A stretch of DNA of 64,000 nt from an uncultured Francisellaceae bacterium (GTDB lineage: Bacteria; Pseudomonadota; Gammaproteobacteria; UBA6186; Azoamicaceae). The stretch lies in the NCBI GenBank assembly GCA_945956915.1, contig CAMFJH010000001.1:62001-126000 (forward strand), in the 5' to 3' direction. Every line of letters begins with the position of its first letter. The first letter of the stretch is position 1. Both the position numbers and the translations under genes were made by a program. A model generated the notes under the pieces. It saw nothing but the letters and a program-made list of their open reading frames with translations, searched no databases and had not been told where the DNA came from. Shown here piece after piece: positions 12,328 to 21,092 of this stretch.

Positions 12328-13328
12328 ATGACAATCAGAGACTTAAGAAGACAACAATTCACAGACTATCAGAAAGAAGCTGTTGTGTATCGTGCAGAGG
12401 TTCAAACAGATTCTGAATTGTTCTATTCTTTTTTTCTGCATGTTTTCATGAAAATATAAAAGAATTAGAAGAACTCTTTAAAGCAAACACTATAAATATT
12501 AATGATATTCGAGATGATGAGGGTACAACGCTGCTCATATTTGCTGCCCGTCATTGTAGTGTTTCAATGTTAAAATTTTTGTTAAAACAACCCGAAATCG
12601 ATATTTCAATAGAAAATAACTCTGGTGACACAGCCTTAGATTTAGTGCTAAATAAAAATAAAACTTATTTTGAAATTGCACAAACTTTGACTAGTCTTGG
12701 TGCAAACATTGATGAGGTCAAAGAAAATCAAACAAGATTGTTGCGTGCTTGGATAAATGAAGATCAGGAAAAAGCTAAACAATTAATCAAGCTGGGTGCA
12801 AATGTGGAATTTAGTGAAAATTTTTTTCGGCGTAATCAAACTCGGTATACAAAAGATGCTTTTTTCGATGACAGCGATGGTTATGTAAGGAGTTCGCCTT
12901 CAACAGCACAGAAAATTCTTGTTCAATTAACGCTTTCGAAAGCATTTTCGAAAGATTTTTTAGAAAAAGAGCAAGTGAAGGAGTCTGTGAAATGGTATGG
13001 CATTGCTGTATCTTATTTGTGCTTTAAAGCACAAATAGAAAAATTGTATTTAGCATCTTTTCTGATAGATACCACGCCCCAACGAACTTTTGATCTTGGA
13101 TTTACGATGATGCAAAATCGTTTAAAAAGTCGGCGACAAAATGTACCCTCCAGACTCCAGCCGATACCCTCTACTTTGCTTTTTAGTGCACATCGCGAAA
13201 GAGAATTAGCAAATGAAATATCCTGGCAACAATGGAAAAATGACTATTATTATTCTAAATACCCAGAACGTAAAAACCAAGCCGGTTACGGTCCAGGTGC
13301 TATGGTAGTTGCTAAATCCGGGGGCTAA
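12328..13328 (+). pseudogene. Ankyrin-repeat protein interrupted by a frameshift at a T7 run
   Basis: A good ribosome-binding site (AGGAG) precedes the ATG at 12328. This frame reads MTIRDLRRQQFTDYQKEA through about residue 36, then runs off at 12429-12435 (TTTTTTT) and stops near 12459. The -1 frame continues without a break from that T run to 13328, giving ENIKELEELFKANTININDI, DDEGTTLLIFAARH and LKFLLKQPEIDIS, which are ankyrin repeats, then a unique C-terminal part. The run is positioned as T TTT TTT in the upstream frame, a canonical -1 slippery heptamer. It could be a decayed gene, phase variation, programmed frameshifting or a sequencing error. Its stop sits at the edge of the intergenic repeat. 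Ankyrin proteins are common Dot/Icm effectors. Confidence 0.75.
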
Positions 13329-13446
13329 AATCCCCCGCTGTGCGGAAAGTAAATCAGGAATTTAAGTCCAAATTGCACAGCTGCCCCCTTTTTCAAAGTG
13401 GGCTAAGTTGTTGACTTGCTACGCTGCGTCAACAGCCTGTTCTTGA
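13328..13446 (-). repeat. Intergenic multi-hairpin repeat element (copy in minus orientation)
   Basis: Read on the minus strand it starts TCAAGAACAGGCTGTTGA, continues with TAGCCCACTTTGAAAAAGG, and ends GCGGGGGATTT. The same three blocks occur in the same order in the plus-strand copy at 19010-19126. It can form three hairpins: TGTTGAC/GTCAACA, GCCC-CTTT/AAAG-GGGC, and a variable third stem. It follows the ankyrin gene immediately. No transposase is present, so it looks like a REP/MITE-type non-autonomous element. Confidence 0.8.
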
Positions 13447-13468
13447 GCAATTCAAAACCTAAGAACCC

Positions 13469-13600
13469 TCAATCTAGTAATTCTGATTGTTTCATAGTCA
13501 ACCATTTTTTGAAATCCGTTAATAACTGTTCAGCTTGATAGATACATTCTTTTACAGCACTTTCAGGTACAAAGCCATGTCGTGGTTGAAAATCAACCAT
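13469..13600 (-). CDS. Short ORF, possible gene remnant
   Basis: This 43-residue ORF reads MVDFQPRHGFVPESAV at the start and continues AEQLLTDFKKWL with a charged C-terminus. It looks like the C-terminal helix of a longer protein, but the sequence further upstream on this strand has stops. There is no convincing ribosome-binding site. I see nothing else coding in 13601-13721 apart from a short inverted repeat, GGTTGAAAATCAACC, with a second half-copy nearby. It is probably a relic. Confidence 0.3.
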   Translation of the reverse strand: MVDFQPRHGFVPESAVKECIYQAEQLLTDFKKWLTMKQSELLD

Positions 13601-13721
13601 GCCTATGGATGATTTTCAACCATTATGTGGTTTTTTCATAGTTATTTGAATCTAAAGTAACTGTATGTAAAAACAGTTTTATGCTGGTTAAAATTCTCCG
13701 CTGCTTGAAAATTGTAAGTAT

Positions 13722-14678
13722 TTAGATATTCCTATTGTAAGGAGTTTCTAAATCAAGTTCAGGTCCTTTGGGGATAATTCCTAAAGGATTAATGAATTTG
13801 TGACTTTGATAATAATGCTGCTTAATATCTGAAAAATTGACAGTCTCTTTTATTCCAGGATATTGATATAGTTCTTTTAAATAATTATATAAATTCGGAT
13901 AATCGATTATACGCTTTAAATTACATTTGAAATGAACATAATACACGGCATCAAAGCGAATTAAAGTGGTAAACAATCGCCAATCAGCTTCTGTTAAGAT
14001 ATTACCTGTTAAATATCGCTGAGTACTTAAAACATTTTCTATTTTATCCAGAGCTGAAAAGAGGTTATCAAAGGCCATATCGTATGCATTTTGAGAGCTG
14101 GCGAAACCACATTTATACACGCCGTTGTTAATGTTATGATAGATTAAATCATTAATAGTATCTATTTCTTTTTTTAAATTTTCTGGATAATAATCATGAT
14201 TATTTTTAGAAAACGCGTTAAATTCAGAATTGAGCATGCGAATAATTTGAGAAGATTCATTATTCACAATAGTCTGTTTAACTTTATCCCACAGTATAGG
14301 TACTGTAACTTTACCGGTGTATTGCGAATCGGCTTTTTGATAAAGTTCATAGAGATATTTTAAATGATAAAGGGGATCTGCAGTTTTATGATTTGAGCTT
14401 CCAAATTCCCATCCATTTTCTAGCATTAAAGGTTCAACGCAGGACATTGAAATAATATTTTCTAACCCCTTTAAAATCCTAAAAATGATAGCACGACTCG
14501 CCCATGGACAAGCATAAGAGATATAAAGATGATATCGATTGGGCTCTGCTTTAAATCCTGAATGACAATCTTTTGTAATGCTATGTTGGAAAATAGAATC
14601 AGGTCGTACAAAATCCCCTTTTAAATCATTTTTTGCCACTGGCAAAATTTCCCATTTCCCATTGATTAACATGCCCAT
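13722..14678 (-). CDS. Glutathionyl-hydroquinone reductase-like protein (YqjG/ECM4 family)
   Basis: The start at 14678 is chosen because AGG lies 5 nt upstream; a further in-frame ATG at 14690 contains that site. The 318-residue product has the family's active-site motif SYACPWASRAIIFR. This is followed by VTVPILWDKVKQTIVNNESSQIIRML (read as two blocks), typical of the thioredoxin-like GST domain, then an all-helical C-terminal domain with GNILTEADWRLFTTLIRFD. Such enzymes reduce glutathionyl-hydroquinones in the cytosol. It stands alone, with a long AT-rich region on its 5' side shared with the ATPase promoter. Confidence 0.85.
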   Translation of the reverse strand: MGMLINGKWEILPVAKNDLKGDFVRPDSIFQHSITKDCHSGFKAEPNRYHLYISYACPWASRAIIFRILKGLENIISMSCVEPLMLENGWEFGSSNHKTADPLYHLKYLYELYQKADSQYTGKVTVPILWDKVKQTIVNNESSQIIRMLNSEFNAFSKNNHDYYPENLKKEIDTINDLIYHNINNGVYKCGFASSQNAYDMAFDNLFSALDKIENVLSTQRYLTGNILTEADWRLFTTLIRFDAVYYVHFKCNLKRIIDYPNLYNYLKELYQYPGIKETVNFSDIKQHYYQSHKFINPLGIIPKGPELDLETPYNRNI

Positions 14679-14801
14679 ATGATACCTCATTATTTAAATT
14701 ACTTTGTGTTTAAGTTTAGCAGCTAACGAGAAAAGCTTGTAAATGAACTAACGGTAGGGATTTTATCAAGTTTTGTGGCTTATCATGTGAATACCAGATT
14801 T

Positions 14802-14852
14802 TCGATAGTGTTACTATCGATTTTATCACATTTTCAATAGTATAAGTATTGA
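14802..14852. promoter_or_regulatory. Two tandem 19-bp palindromes upstream of the ATPase gene
   Basis: Unit 1 (14802-14820) is TCGATAGTGTTACTATCGA, with perfect 8-bp arms and a 3-nt centre. Unit 2 (14834-14852) is TCAATAGTATAAGTATTGA, with perfect 6-bp outer arms. Both are preceded by TT and followed by TTTTAT. The start-to-start distance is 32 bp, about three helical turns. The sites lie 27 nt before the first possible ATG (14880) and 54 nt before the preferred GTG. They look like paired binding sites for a dimeric DNA-binding protein. Confidence 0.75.
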
Positions 14853-14906
14853 TTTTATAGATTTCCATGATTATAATTAATGAAAATCGTATTTTGGGGT
14901 TTATCC

Positions 14907-16055
14907 GTGTATTTACAAAGAATTTTGTCTTTAAAGGATCTACTTAAAAAAAAGTCTTTTTTTTTATTTGGTCCAAGAGCTACAGGCAAATCTAGCCTTA
15001 TCCGTGAACAATTATCAGAGAATATCCTGGTTATAAACCTTTTAAAGAGCGATCTCTTTTTGCGTTTAAGTGCAGAACCAGGTCTGCTAGTAGAAATCAT
15101 TGCAACTAAAAAAGATAAAGATACGATTGTTGTGATTGATGAAGTTCAAAAAATACCTATTTTACTTAATGAGGTGCATCGCTTAATTGAGGAAGAAAAC
15201 ATTCGATTTTTATTAACCGGCAGCAGTGCACGTAAATTAAGAAAAAATGATACCAATCTTTTGGCTGGGCGAGCTTGGGAAGCACATTTATTTCCCTTAG
15301 TGAAAGCTGAAATTCCCAATTTTTCATTAGAACGTTATTTAACCTATGGTGGATTGCCAGTTGTTTATTTAAGTGAAGATCCCAGAGAAGAATTAATAGC
15401 CTATGTAAATACCTATTTAAAGGAAGAAATTCAAGCCGAGGCTGTGGTAAGAAAAATACAATCCTTTTCTCGATTTTTACAATTGTCAGCGTTAATGAGT
15501 GGGCAAATATTAAATTTTGCTTCTCTTGCCTCTGACACAGGCATATCTGCTGCAACAATTAGAGAATATTATCAAATTTTAGATGATACTTTACTTGGAT
15601 TTTTTTTACCAGCATGGACTAAAACGATAAAACGCAAAGCGGTAAGTAAAGCTAAGTTTTATTTTTTTGATGTGGGTGTCATGCATCAACTATCGGGCAT
15701 TAATACGGTAGAACCTAATACAGAAGTGTACGGACAAGCCTTTGAACATTTTATTGCGATGGAACTCAAAGCATACTTAAGTTATGCTAGAAAAAATTTT
15801 GTTTTAAGTTTTTGGGCAGATCAAAATAAGCATGAGGTGGATTTTATCATAGGTGATGATATCGCTGTGGAAGTGAAAACCACTAAAATGATTAATGCAA
15901 AACATTTAAAAGGGCTGAAAGCTATACAAGAAGAAAATATTTGTAAAAAATATTTTGTTATTTCATTTGATAAAATACACAGAATTCATGAAGGAATAGA
16001 AATTATCTATTGGGAAGCATTTCTAGATTTGCTTTGGGCACACAAAATCATTTAA
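14907..16055 (+). CDS. AAA_14/DUF4143-type ATPase with C-terminal PD-(D/E)XK-like domain
   Basis: Walker A is FLFGPRATGKSSLI, Walker B is TIVVIDEVQKI, and the sensor region is FLLTGSSARKL, followed by the family motif RYLTYGGLPVVY. A winged-helix region (NFASLASDTGISAATIREYY) leads into DUF4143, with the nuclease-fold signature EVDFIIGDDIAVEVKTTK (Asp, Glu-x-Lys). The preferred start is GTG at 14907 (MYLQRILSLKDLL), as homologues usually begin, with GGGG 7 nt upstream; ATG at 14880 is the alternative. The function of this widespread family is not established. It is followed 26 nt later by an MHS transporter and preceded by tandem palindromes. Confidence 0.85.
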   Translation: MYLQRILSLKDLLKKKSFFLFGPRATGKSSLIREQLSENILVINLLKSDLFLRLSAEPGLLVEIIATKKDKDTIVVIDEVQKIPILLNEVHRLIEEENIRFLLTGSSARKLRKNDTNLLAGRAWEAHLFPLVKAEIPNFSLERYLTYGGLPVVYLSEDPREELIAYVNTYLKEEIQAEAVVRKIQSFSRFLQLSALMSGQILNFASLASDTGISAATIREYYQILDDTLLGFFLPAWTKTIKRKAVSKAKFYFFDVGVMHQLSGINTVEPNTEVYGQAFEHFIAMELKAYLSYARKNFVLSFWADQNKHEVDFIIGDDIAVEVKTTKMINAKHLKGLKAIQEENICKKYFVISFDKIHRIHEGIEIIYWEAFLDLLWAHKII

Positions 16056-16081
16056 ATTAGATAATATAATGGAGAAATCAT

Positions 16082-17356
16082 TTGATTATCTCAAATAAAA
16101 TTTCTCAAAAGCGATCGGCAATTGTTGCAGCTACGATTGGCAATGGCTTAGAGTTTTATGATTTTGTAACCTTTGCATTTTTTGCGATTCAAATTGGCCA
16201 TACATTTTTTCCTTCTGAGAATAATTTTCTGAGTTTAATGGGCTCGTTAGCAACTTTTGGTGCAGGCTTTATTACCCGACCGCTAGGGGCTTTTGTACTA
16301 GGGGGTTATGCGGATGGACAAGGCCGCAAGCCCGCGATGTTGATCAGTATGATGATGATGGGGGCAAGTATTATTATATTAACCCTAACGCCAGGTTATC
16401 ATACGATTGGCATTGCAGCACCGATCATAGCCGTATTGGCGCGCTTGATACAAGGTTTTGCTTTGGGTGGAGAAATAGGGGCAGCAACGCCATACCTAAT
16501 GGAATCAGCAGATACTTATCGAAGGGGTAGGGCATTGGCATGGCAAGGAGGGAGCCAGCAAGTAGCTGCTACAATGGGTGCGCTAGTGGGATTTATCCTA
16601 AGCCTTGTGATGGATGAAACAAGTTTAACCGCTTATGGTTGGAGAATAGCTTTAGGCTTGGGCGCATTGCTTGTGCCCTTTGCATTGTGGATTCGATATA
16701 GATTGCCTGAAACTTTGGATAATAAGCCAGAAATAGACGAGATAGAAAATACAGGCATTCGATCGTATATTAAAATAATAATACTCGGATCTATCATGAT
16801 TGCTTCTGGCGCTATTGGTACGTATGTATTTAATTACATGGCCACTTATGGACAAAATAATTTAAAATTCTCACCAAAAATTGCTTTTTTTGCGGAGTTT
16901 GGTGTTAATTTTGCGCAACTGGTTACGATCATTCTAGGTGGATGGCTGTGTGATAAATGGGGTCGTAAATATGTAATGGTTGTGCCTCAAACTATTTTTG
17001 TATTGGCAATTGTGCCATGTTTCTTTTGGTTTATTAATGCTCTTACTCCGGCATCTTTTATAATATCAACTTTATTTTTAGGAGCCATTGCTTCTCCCCA
17101 ATACGCAGCGCTCTATACGACTATTAATGAAAGTTTGCCAAGGGTTATACGCGCACGTGTGTTTGCTTTAATGTATGCCATTCCTGTTGCTATTTTTGGC
17201 GGCACCACGCAACCTTTTGTGGCTTGGTTATTACATATTACGGGCAAACCCATTGCCCTGGCTTGGTATCTTATGATTGTATCTGCCGTAGGGCTGATTG
17301 CAATGTGTTTAATGAAAGAAACATCGCCGACATACCTTTCAAGAAAAAACTTATGA
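16082..17356 (+). CDS. MFS transporter, metabolite:H+ symporter (MHS) family
   Basis: The product has 424 residues and about 12 membrane helices. Family signatures are TIGNGLEFYDFVTFAFFA at the N-terminus, FGAGFITRPLGAFVLGGYAD with the loop GQGRKPAM, and RLIQGFALGGEIGAATPYLME. MHS members import proline, betaine, citrate or ketoglutarate; the substrate cannot be told from sequence. The start is TTG at 16082, with GGAG 7 nt upstream. It is probably cotranscribed with the ATPase 26 nt upstream. Confidence 0.88.
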   Translation: MIISNKISQKRSAIVAATIGNGLEFYDFVTFAFFAIQIGHTFFPSENNFLSLMGSLATFGAGFITRPLGAFVLGGYADGQGRKPAMLISMMMMGASIIILTLTPGYHTIGIAAPIIAVLARLIQGFALGGEIGAATPYLMESADTYRRGRALAWQGGSQQVAATMGALVGFILSLVMDETSLTAYGWRIALGLGALLVPFALWIRYRLPETLDNKPEIDEIENTGIRSYIKIIILGSIMIASGAIGTYVFNYMATYGQNNLKFSPKIAFFAEFGVNFAQLVTIILGGWLCDKWGRKYVMVVPQTIFVLAIVPCFFWFINALTPASFIISTLFLGAIASPQYAALYTTINESLPRVIRARVFALMYAIPVAIFGGTTQPFVAWLLHITGKPIALAWYLMIVSAVGLIAMCLMKETSPTYLSRKNL

Positions 17357-17510
17357 TAATAAATCTAAGTCTAATAAACTCAATGCTTAGGGTTCAAATA
17401 AATCCTCTAGCAAAGTTTTCCCTGTAATAATTTCTTCAGAATACCTGTTTTTCTTTAAGAAAAAATATAACATTATACTTAGTTGCAACTTGTCAAATCG
17501 TATAGGCTGC

Positions 17511-17575
17511 GGCTAAATATAATATTAGTATATTTAGCCACAACTATGTCAATATTGCAAGTTATGGCTAGATAT
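17511..17575. repeat. Orphan palindrome cluster in a 465-bp non-coding region
   Basis: GGCTAAATATA (17511-17521) and TATATTTAGCC (17529-17539) form perfect 11-bp arms around ATATTAG. A second, overlapping inverted repeat pairs TAGCCACAACT (17535-17545) with AGTTATGGCTA (17560-17570) with one mismatch. The 10-mer GGCTARATAT thus occurs three times (plus, minus, plus). The design is like the clusters upstream of the three ATPase genes, but no ATPase gene follows. The rest of 17357-17748 is AT-rich, with no ORF I can support. Confidence 0.65.
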
Positions 17576-17748
17576 GTTATATCGTATTGATTTATAATAA
17601 TTTTTATTGGATGTAACAAGCGAGTGCAATATGTTTTAAATAAAAGGCTTAACGTAATATTTATTTAATTACACATAGTTTGGTTAATAAACTTAAAATA
17701 ACAAATGAATGCCTTTTCGAGTAGTCTAGCACTGGTTTTTATAGTTTA

Positions 17749-17777
17749 TTGACAAACATAGAAACTGCAGATATCAT
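17749..17777 (+). promoter_or_regulatory. Sigma-70 promoter of the sulfotransferase gene
   Basis: A perfect -35 TTGACA (17749-17754) is separated by 17 nt from TATCAT (17772-17777), one mismatch from consensus. The start codon is 44 nt downstream, with TAGGAG as ribosome-binding site. Confidence 0.75.
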
Positions 17778-17821
17778 AAAACCTTCCGCGTGAGTTGAAA
17801 AAAATCATAGGAGAAATCTGA

Positions 17822-19027
17822 ATGCCCAAAGATATAAATAGCCCTTCATATGCTGCAAGTACACTAAGTATTTTGCCTACGGTTGCTTTCAATACCCCCA
17901 TGTCCATTCCGATGCAAGCAGATCACTCTATTATCTTTATTCATATTCCTCAAACAGGGGGTACCAATTTGAATTATTTGGTGAGTGCAAAAGCTTGGGT
18001 TGCTCCAGAAGCAAAAACAAAGTCTCTTTTCAAATCTTATCGTTTTGCCCTGCCCACACGAGAAGATAAAATTTCTCCAAAGAAAATGACTGACGGGTGG
18101 AAAGGGGGATTATACACTGCAAGAAAGATTTTAGATAAGAATCCAGATTTTTGTGAAGATATCGATTTCCTTCAAAGCCATTTTCCTTTTGGGATACACG
18201 AATTTATTAAAACAAGAAAAACAGCCTACGTAACGCTTGTCAGAGATCCCATTGAACGTGAATTATCAGCGCTTAATATTTCTCGTCAAAAAAAATATGA
18301 TATTTCAGAGACGCCTGAAAAATATTTAATGGAATGTTTGGATAATCCACAGACCAGGTTACTCGCAGGATATGATGCCATGAAAGAAAAGTGTACAGAA
18401 AAAACACTTGAAAAAGCCAAACAAAATATTAATACTCATTTTTTACTCGCTGGGATTACAGAGGATACAAATGGCTTTATTCAAATTTTTGCTTCCATGC
18501 AAAAATGGGGGCCAATAGCACTTTGCAGGGCACAAGTCACCGGTAAAAAGAAAATTGAGACGCCTTCTCCAGAACTTAAAAAAATGTTGGAAGAAAAACA
18601 TCAATTGGATATTCAGCTTTATGCTTGGGTGAAAAAGCGATGGTATGAGTGGAAGCAAAAGTTTGTGCAAGAGGAACCCCAAGCTATTCCTAAACATCAG
18701 CCCATATTTTCATTACTACCGAATTATTCTGAAAAACGAGTTCCAGAATTTTTATTGAAAAAAGAAATCCAAGCTTATAATCAATCTGTTTCAGATGAAT
18801 TGGTGAAAGTCATGCAAAATCCCAGTGGTCTAAGTTCTATTACAGCAGGACAAGCAAATGAGATTCTGGAGATTTTAAATGAGTATATCCCTCAAGTTAA
18901 AGGTAATTATGAAGAGCCTGCACAATTGGTTTTATCCTATTTATTTCAACCTGAGGAAATCATTGGGCAAATTGGAGCTATGCCCTTATTGGACGCATCT
19001 AAAAAGATATCAAGAACAGGCTGTTGA
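17822..19027 (+). CDS. Sulfotransferase family protein (eukaryotic-like)
   Basis: This 401-residue protein contains the two PAPS-binding signatures of Golgi-type carbohydrate sulfotransferases. The 5'-phosphosulfate loop is IIFIHIPQTGGTNLNYLV (residues about 38-55) and the 3'-phosphate motif is YVTLVRDPIERELSALN (about 138-154). Such enzymes transfer sulfate from PAPS to sugars or lipids. No signal peptide is seen, so it would act in the bacterial cytosol or, if secreted by Dot/Icm, in a host. It has its own strong promoter. The last residues (SRTGC) and the stop lie inside the repeat element at 19010, so the natural C-terminus may have been replaced. Confidence 0.72.
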   Translation: MPKDINSPSYAASTLSILPTVAFNTPMSIPMQADHSIIFIHIPQTGGTNLNYLVSAKAWVAPEAKTKSLFKSYRFALPTREDKISPKKMTDGWKGGLYTARKILDKNPDFCEDIDFLQSHFPFGIHEFIKTRKTAYVTLVRDPIERELSALNISRQKKYDISETPEKYLMECLDNPQTRLLAGYDAMKEKCTEKTLEKAKQNINTHFLLAGITEDTNGFIQIFASMQKWGPIALCRAQVTGKKKIETPSPELKKMLEEKHQLDIQLYAWVKKRWYEWKQKFVQEEPQAIPKHQPIFSLLPNYSEKRVPEFLLKKEIQAYNQSVSDELVKVMQNPSGLSSITAGQANEILEILNEYIPQVKGNYEEPAQLVLSYLFQPEEIIGQIGAMPLLDASKKISRTGC

Positions 19028-19126
19028 TGCTCTCAGCATCAACAAACATAGCCCACTTTGAAAAAGGGGGCGGCTGGCCGGTTCGAGCTTTAATTTAATA
19101 TTTACTATGCGGCTAGCGGGGGATTT
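19010..19126 (+). repeat. Intergenic multi-hairpin repeat element (plus orientation)
   Basis: It begins TCAAGAACAGGCTGTTGA and contains a perfect hairpin, TGTTGATGCT (19022-19031) with AGCATCAACA (19035-19044). Next come TAGCCCACTTTGAAAAAGGG, a third imperfect stem, and GCGGGGGATTT. It matches the reversed copy at 13328-13446 block by block. It encodes the end of the sulfotransferase on one side and touches the nhaD stop on the other. The hairpins may also end transcription from both sides. Confidence 0.8.
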
Positions 19127-20426
19127 ACAAACTCAAATAATGTACCCAAATCCCGGCGGCATATCCAAGGCCGATGGCCCAGGTCCATTTGAGGTGGCTA
19201 AAGAAAGTGTAGGCACCAAAGGATTGTCCCATTAAAGCAACACCGGCTGCCGAGCCTACGGAGAGTAGGCTGCCACCGATACCGGTGGTGAGTGTAACCA
19301 TTAGCCACTGTCCTTCGGACATGGGTGGATTCATGGTTAGGATAGCAAACATTACTGGGATATTATCGACAATAGCGGAGAGGATACCGACGATTACGTT
19401 AGCTGAAGTGGGACCTAAATTTTGATACAAAGAAGAAGACAATAAGTTTAAATAACCTAAAGTTGCAAGACCCCCAATAGACATCATCACGCCATAAAAG
19501 AATAAGGGCGTATCCCAATCGATATTTTGAATGTATTTAAAAATATCGAAAACGCCTTTGGCTTTTTTTAATTTTAAATCTCGAATTTTGATAAAATGTG
19601 AAAAAATTTGTAAGTAACCAAGCCCTATCATCATGCCGATTACAGGCGGTAGGTGAAAAGTATGGTGGCAAATAATAGCGGTTAGGATGGTTAATAAAAA
19701 TAAACAGACAATAGCGATGGCACCAAAATGCATGCGAACGGGCTCATGAATAGTCGATGGATGGCCTTTGGGCACGGCAAAATGCATGCATAAGGCAGGG
19801 ACCAAAAAGCTGATTGCCGCGGGTAAAAAAAGCTTGAAAAAACTATGGAAACCGACAATGCCTTTTTGCCATACCATGAGAGTCGTGATATCACCAAAAG
19901 GTGAAAAAGCCCCCCCTGCATTGACTGCCACCACAAGATTGATGCAAGAGAGACTGACAAATTTTTTGTTGCCTTTTCCCAAAGCGAGGATCACCGCACA
20001 CATGACCAATGCTGTTGTTAAATTATCCGCAATCGGCGAAATAAAAAATCCTAAAATACCTGTTAGCCAAAATAATTGTCTAAAAGATAGCCGCATCTTT
20101 AGAAGATGACAGCGGAGTGCTTCAAACACTTTGCGATTTTCCAATACATTAATATAGGTAATGGAAACAACGACGAATAACAAGAGTTCAGCATAATCCA
20201 GTAAAGTACGTCTTACCGCCAGATTCGTTATTTCAGAGACGCCTTTGGATTGTGCAATACCCGCAGCCAAAAGCCAAATAAAACCAGCTGCTAACATCAT
20301 GGGTTGGGATTTTCGTAAGAGTGTAAATTCTTCTAAAATAACGAGTGTATAGCCTAGAACAAACACGCATAAAGCGAGAATCGCTAAAGGTTCAAGAGTA
20401 ATATTAGGTATAATTAACGTTGACAT
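19125..20426 (-). CDS. nhaD: Na+/H+ antiporter NhaD-type
   Basis: This 433-residue protein of the ion-transporter (IT) superfamily has about 12 helices. Typical NhaD stretches are ISPIADNLTTALVMCAVIL, CINLVVAVNAGGAFSPFGDITTLMVW, and near the end IVDNIPVMFAILTM with TLTTGIGGSLLSVGSAAGVALMG. It exchanges Na+ or Li+ for protons at the inner membrane. The stop codon lies at the edge of the repeat element. The metI gene ends 19 nt upstream on the same strand, so the genes may be cotranscribed. Confidence 0.9.
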   Translation of the reverse strand: MSTLIIPNITLEPLAILALCVFVLGYTLVILEEFTLLRKSQPMMLAAGFIWLLAAGIAQSKGVSEITNLAVRRTLLDYAELLLFVVVSITYINVLENRKVFEALRCHLLKMRLSFRQLFWLTGILGFFISPIADNLTTALVMCAVILALGKGNKKFVSLSCINLVVAVNAGGAFSPFGDITTLMVWQKGIVGFHSFFKLFLPAAISFLVPALCMHFAVPKGHPSTIHEPVRMHFGAIAIVCLFLLTILTAIICHHTFHLPPVIGMMIGLGYLQIFSHFIKIRDLKLKKAKGVFDIFKYIQNIDWDTPLFFYGVMMSIGGLATLGYLNLLSSSLYQNLGPTSANVIVGILSAIVDNIPVMFAILTMNPPMSEGQWLMVTLTTGIGGSLLSVGSAAGVALMGQSFGAYTFFSHLKWTWAIGLGYAAGIWVHYLSL

Positions 20427-20444
20427 AAAAATTACAGACTACGA

Positions 20445-21092
20445 TTAAATTTGCTTTAGGGTGCCATTTGCAAGGAATGCCCCACTGCGTTGTATGATTT
20501 GCACCAAGAGTATCAAGACTAAGAGCGTAGCCATTAGATATGGGATTTCCAAAGAGGGGTACCCTTTGTTGATAACCAATTGCCCTAGTCCACCATAACC
20601 TAAAGCCCCGACTAGAGTTGCAAAACCAATTAATTGTATCAGTGTTTGGCTAAGGCCCTTAATGATATAAGCTAAAGATTCAGGGATCAAAACTTTACGT
20701 AGAATTTGAAAAGGTCTGGCACCCATAGAGCTTGCTACCTCAATTAACCCTTGAGGTACTTGATGCAAAGCATTTACGAATGAACGAGTAAAATAGGGTA
20801 TAGCACAGAGTGTGAGCGGTATAATCGCTACCATCGCAGGATCCAGAGGTTTGGCTAAGGTTTTATCCATTAAAAATTGGAGCAAGGGCAGGAGTGCCAA
20901 AATGATAATCACATAAGGTGTGGATTCGGTAATGTGTACCAAGATTTTGAAAACCTTCAGCCACGGGCTGTAATTGTGTTGATGTCTAAAAATTAAAAAA
21001 CCTAAAGGTAGGCCCAATAATACGGTTAAAAAACCTGAGATTAATACCATAAATAAAGTTTCTTGAAAGGCATTAAGAAGTGTGTGGAACAT
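20445..21092 (-). CDS. metI: Methionine ABC transporter permease
   Basis: The 215-residue inner-membrane protein has the MetI pattern: ETLFMVLISGFLTVLLGLPLGFLIF, then ESTPYVIIILALLPLLQFL. The EAA loop is GLIEVASSMGARPFQILRKVLIPES, which docks on the ATPase. It overlaps metN by 20 nt, so translation is coupled. No metQ substrate-binding gene follows, as nhaD is next. The binding protein must be encoded elsewhere, or the importer works with another one. Confidence 0.93.
   Translation of the reverse strand: MFHTLLNAFQETLFMVLISGFLTVLLGLPLGFLIFRHQHNYSPWLKVFKILVHITESTPYVIIILALLPLLQFLMDKTLAKPLDPAMVAIIPLTLCAIPYFTRSFVNALHQVPQGLIEVASSMGARPFQILRKVLIPESLAYIIKGLSQTLIQLIGFATLVGALGYGGLGQLVINKGYPSLEIPYLMATLLVLILLVQIIQRSGAFLANGTLKQI

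Noticed and set aside
17566..17575. GGCTAGAT shared with the 26-bp direct repeats at 50574 and 57474
   Set aside because: Only 8 bases match, and the surrounding order differs; chance in AT-rich DNA is enough.
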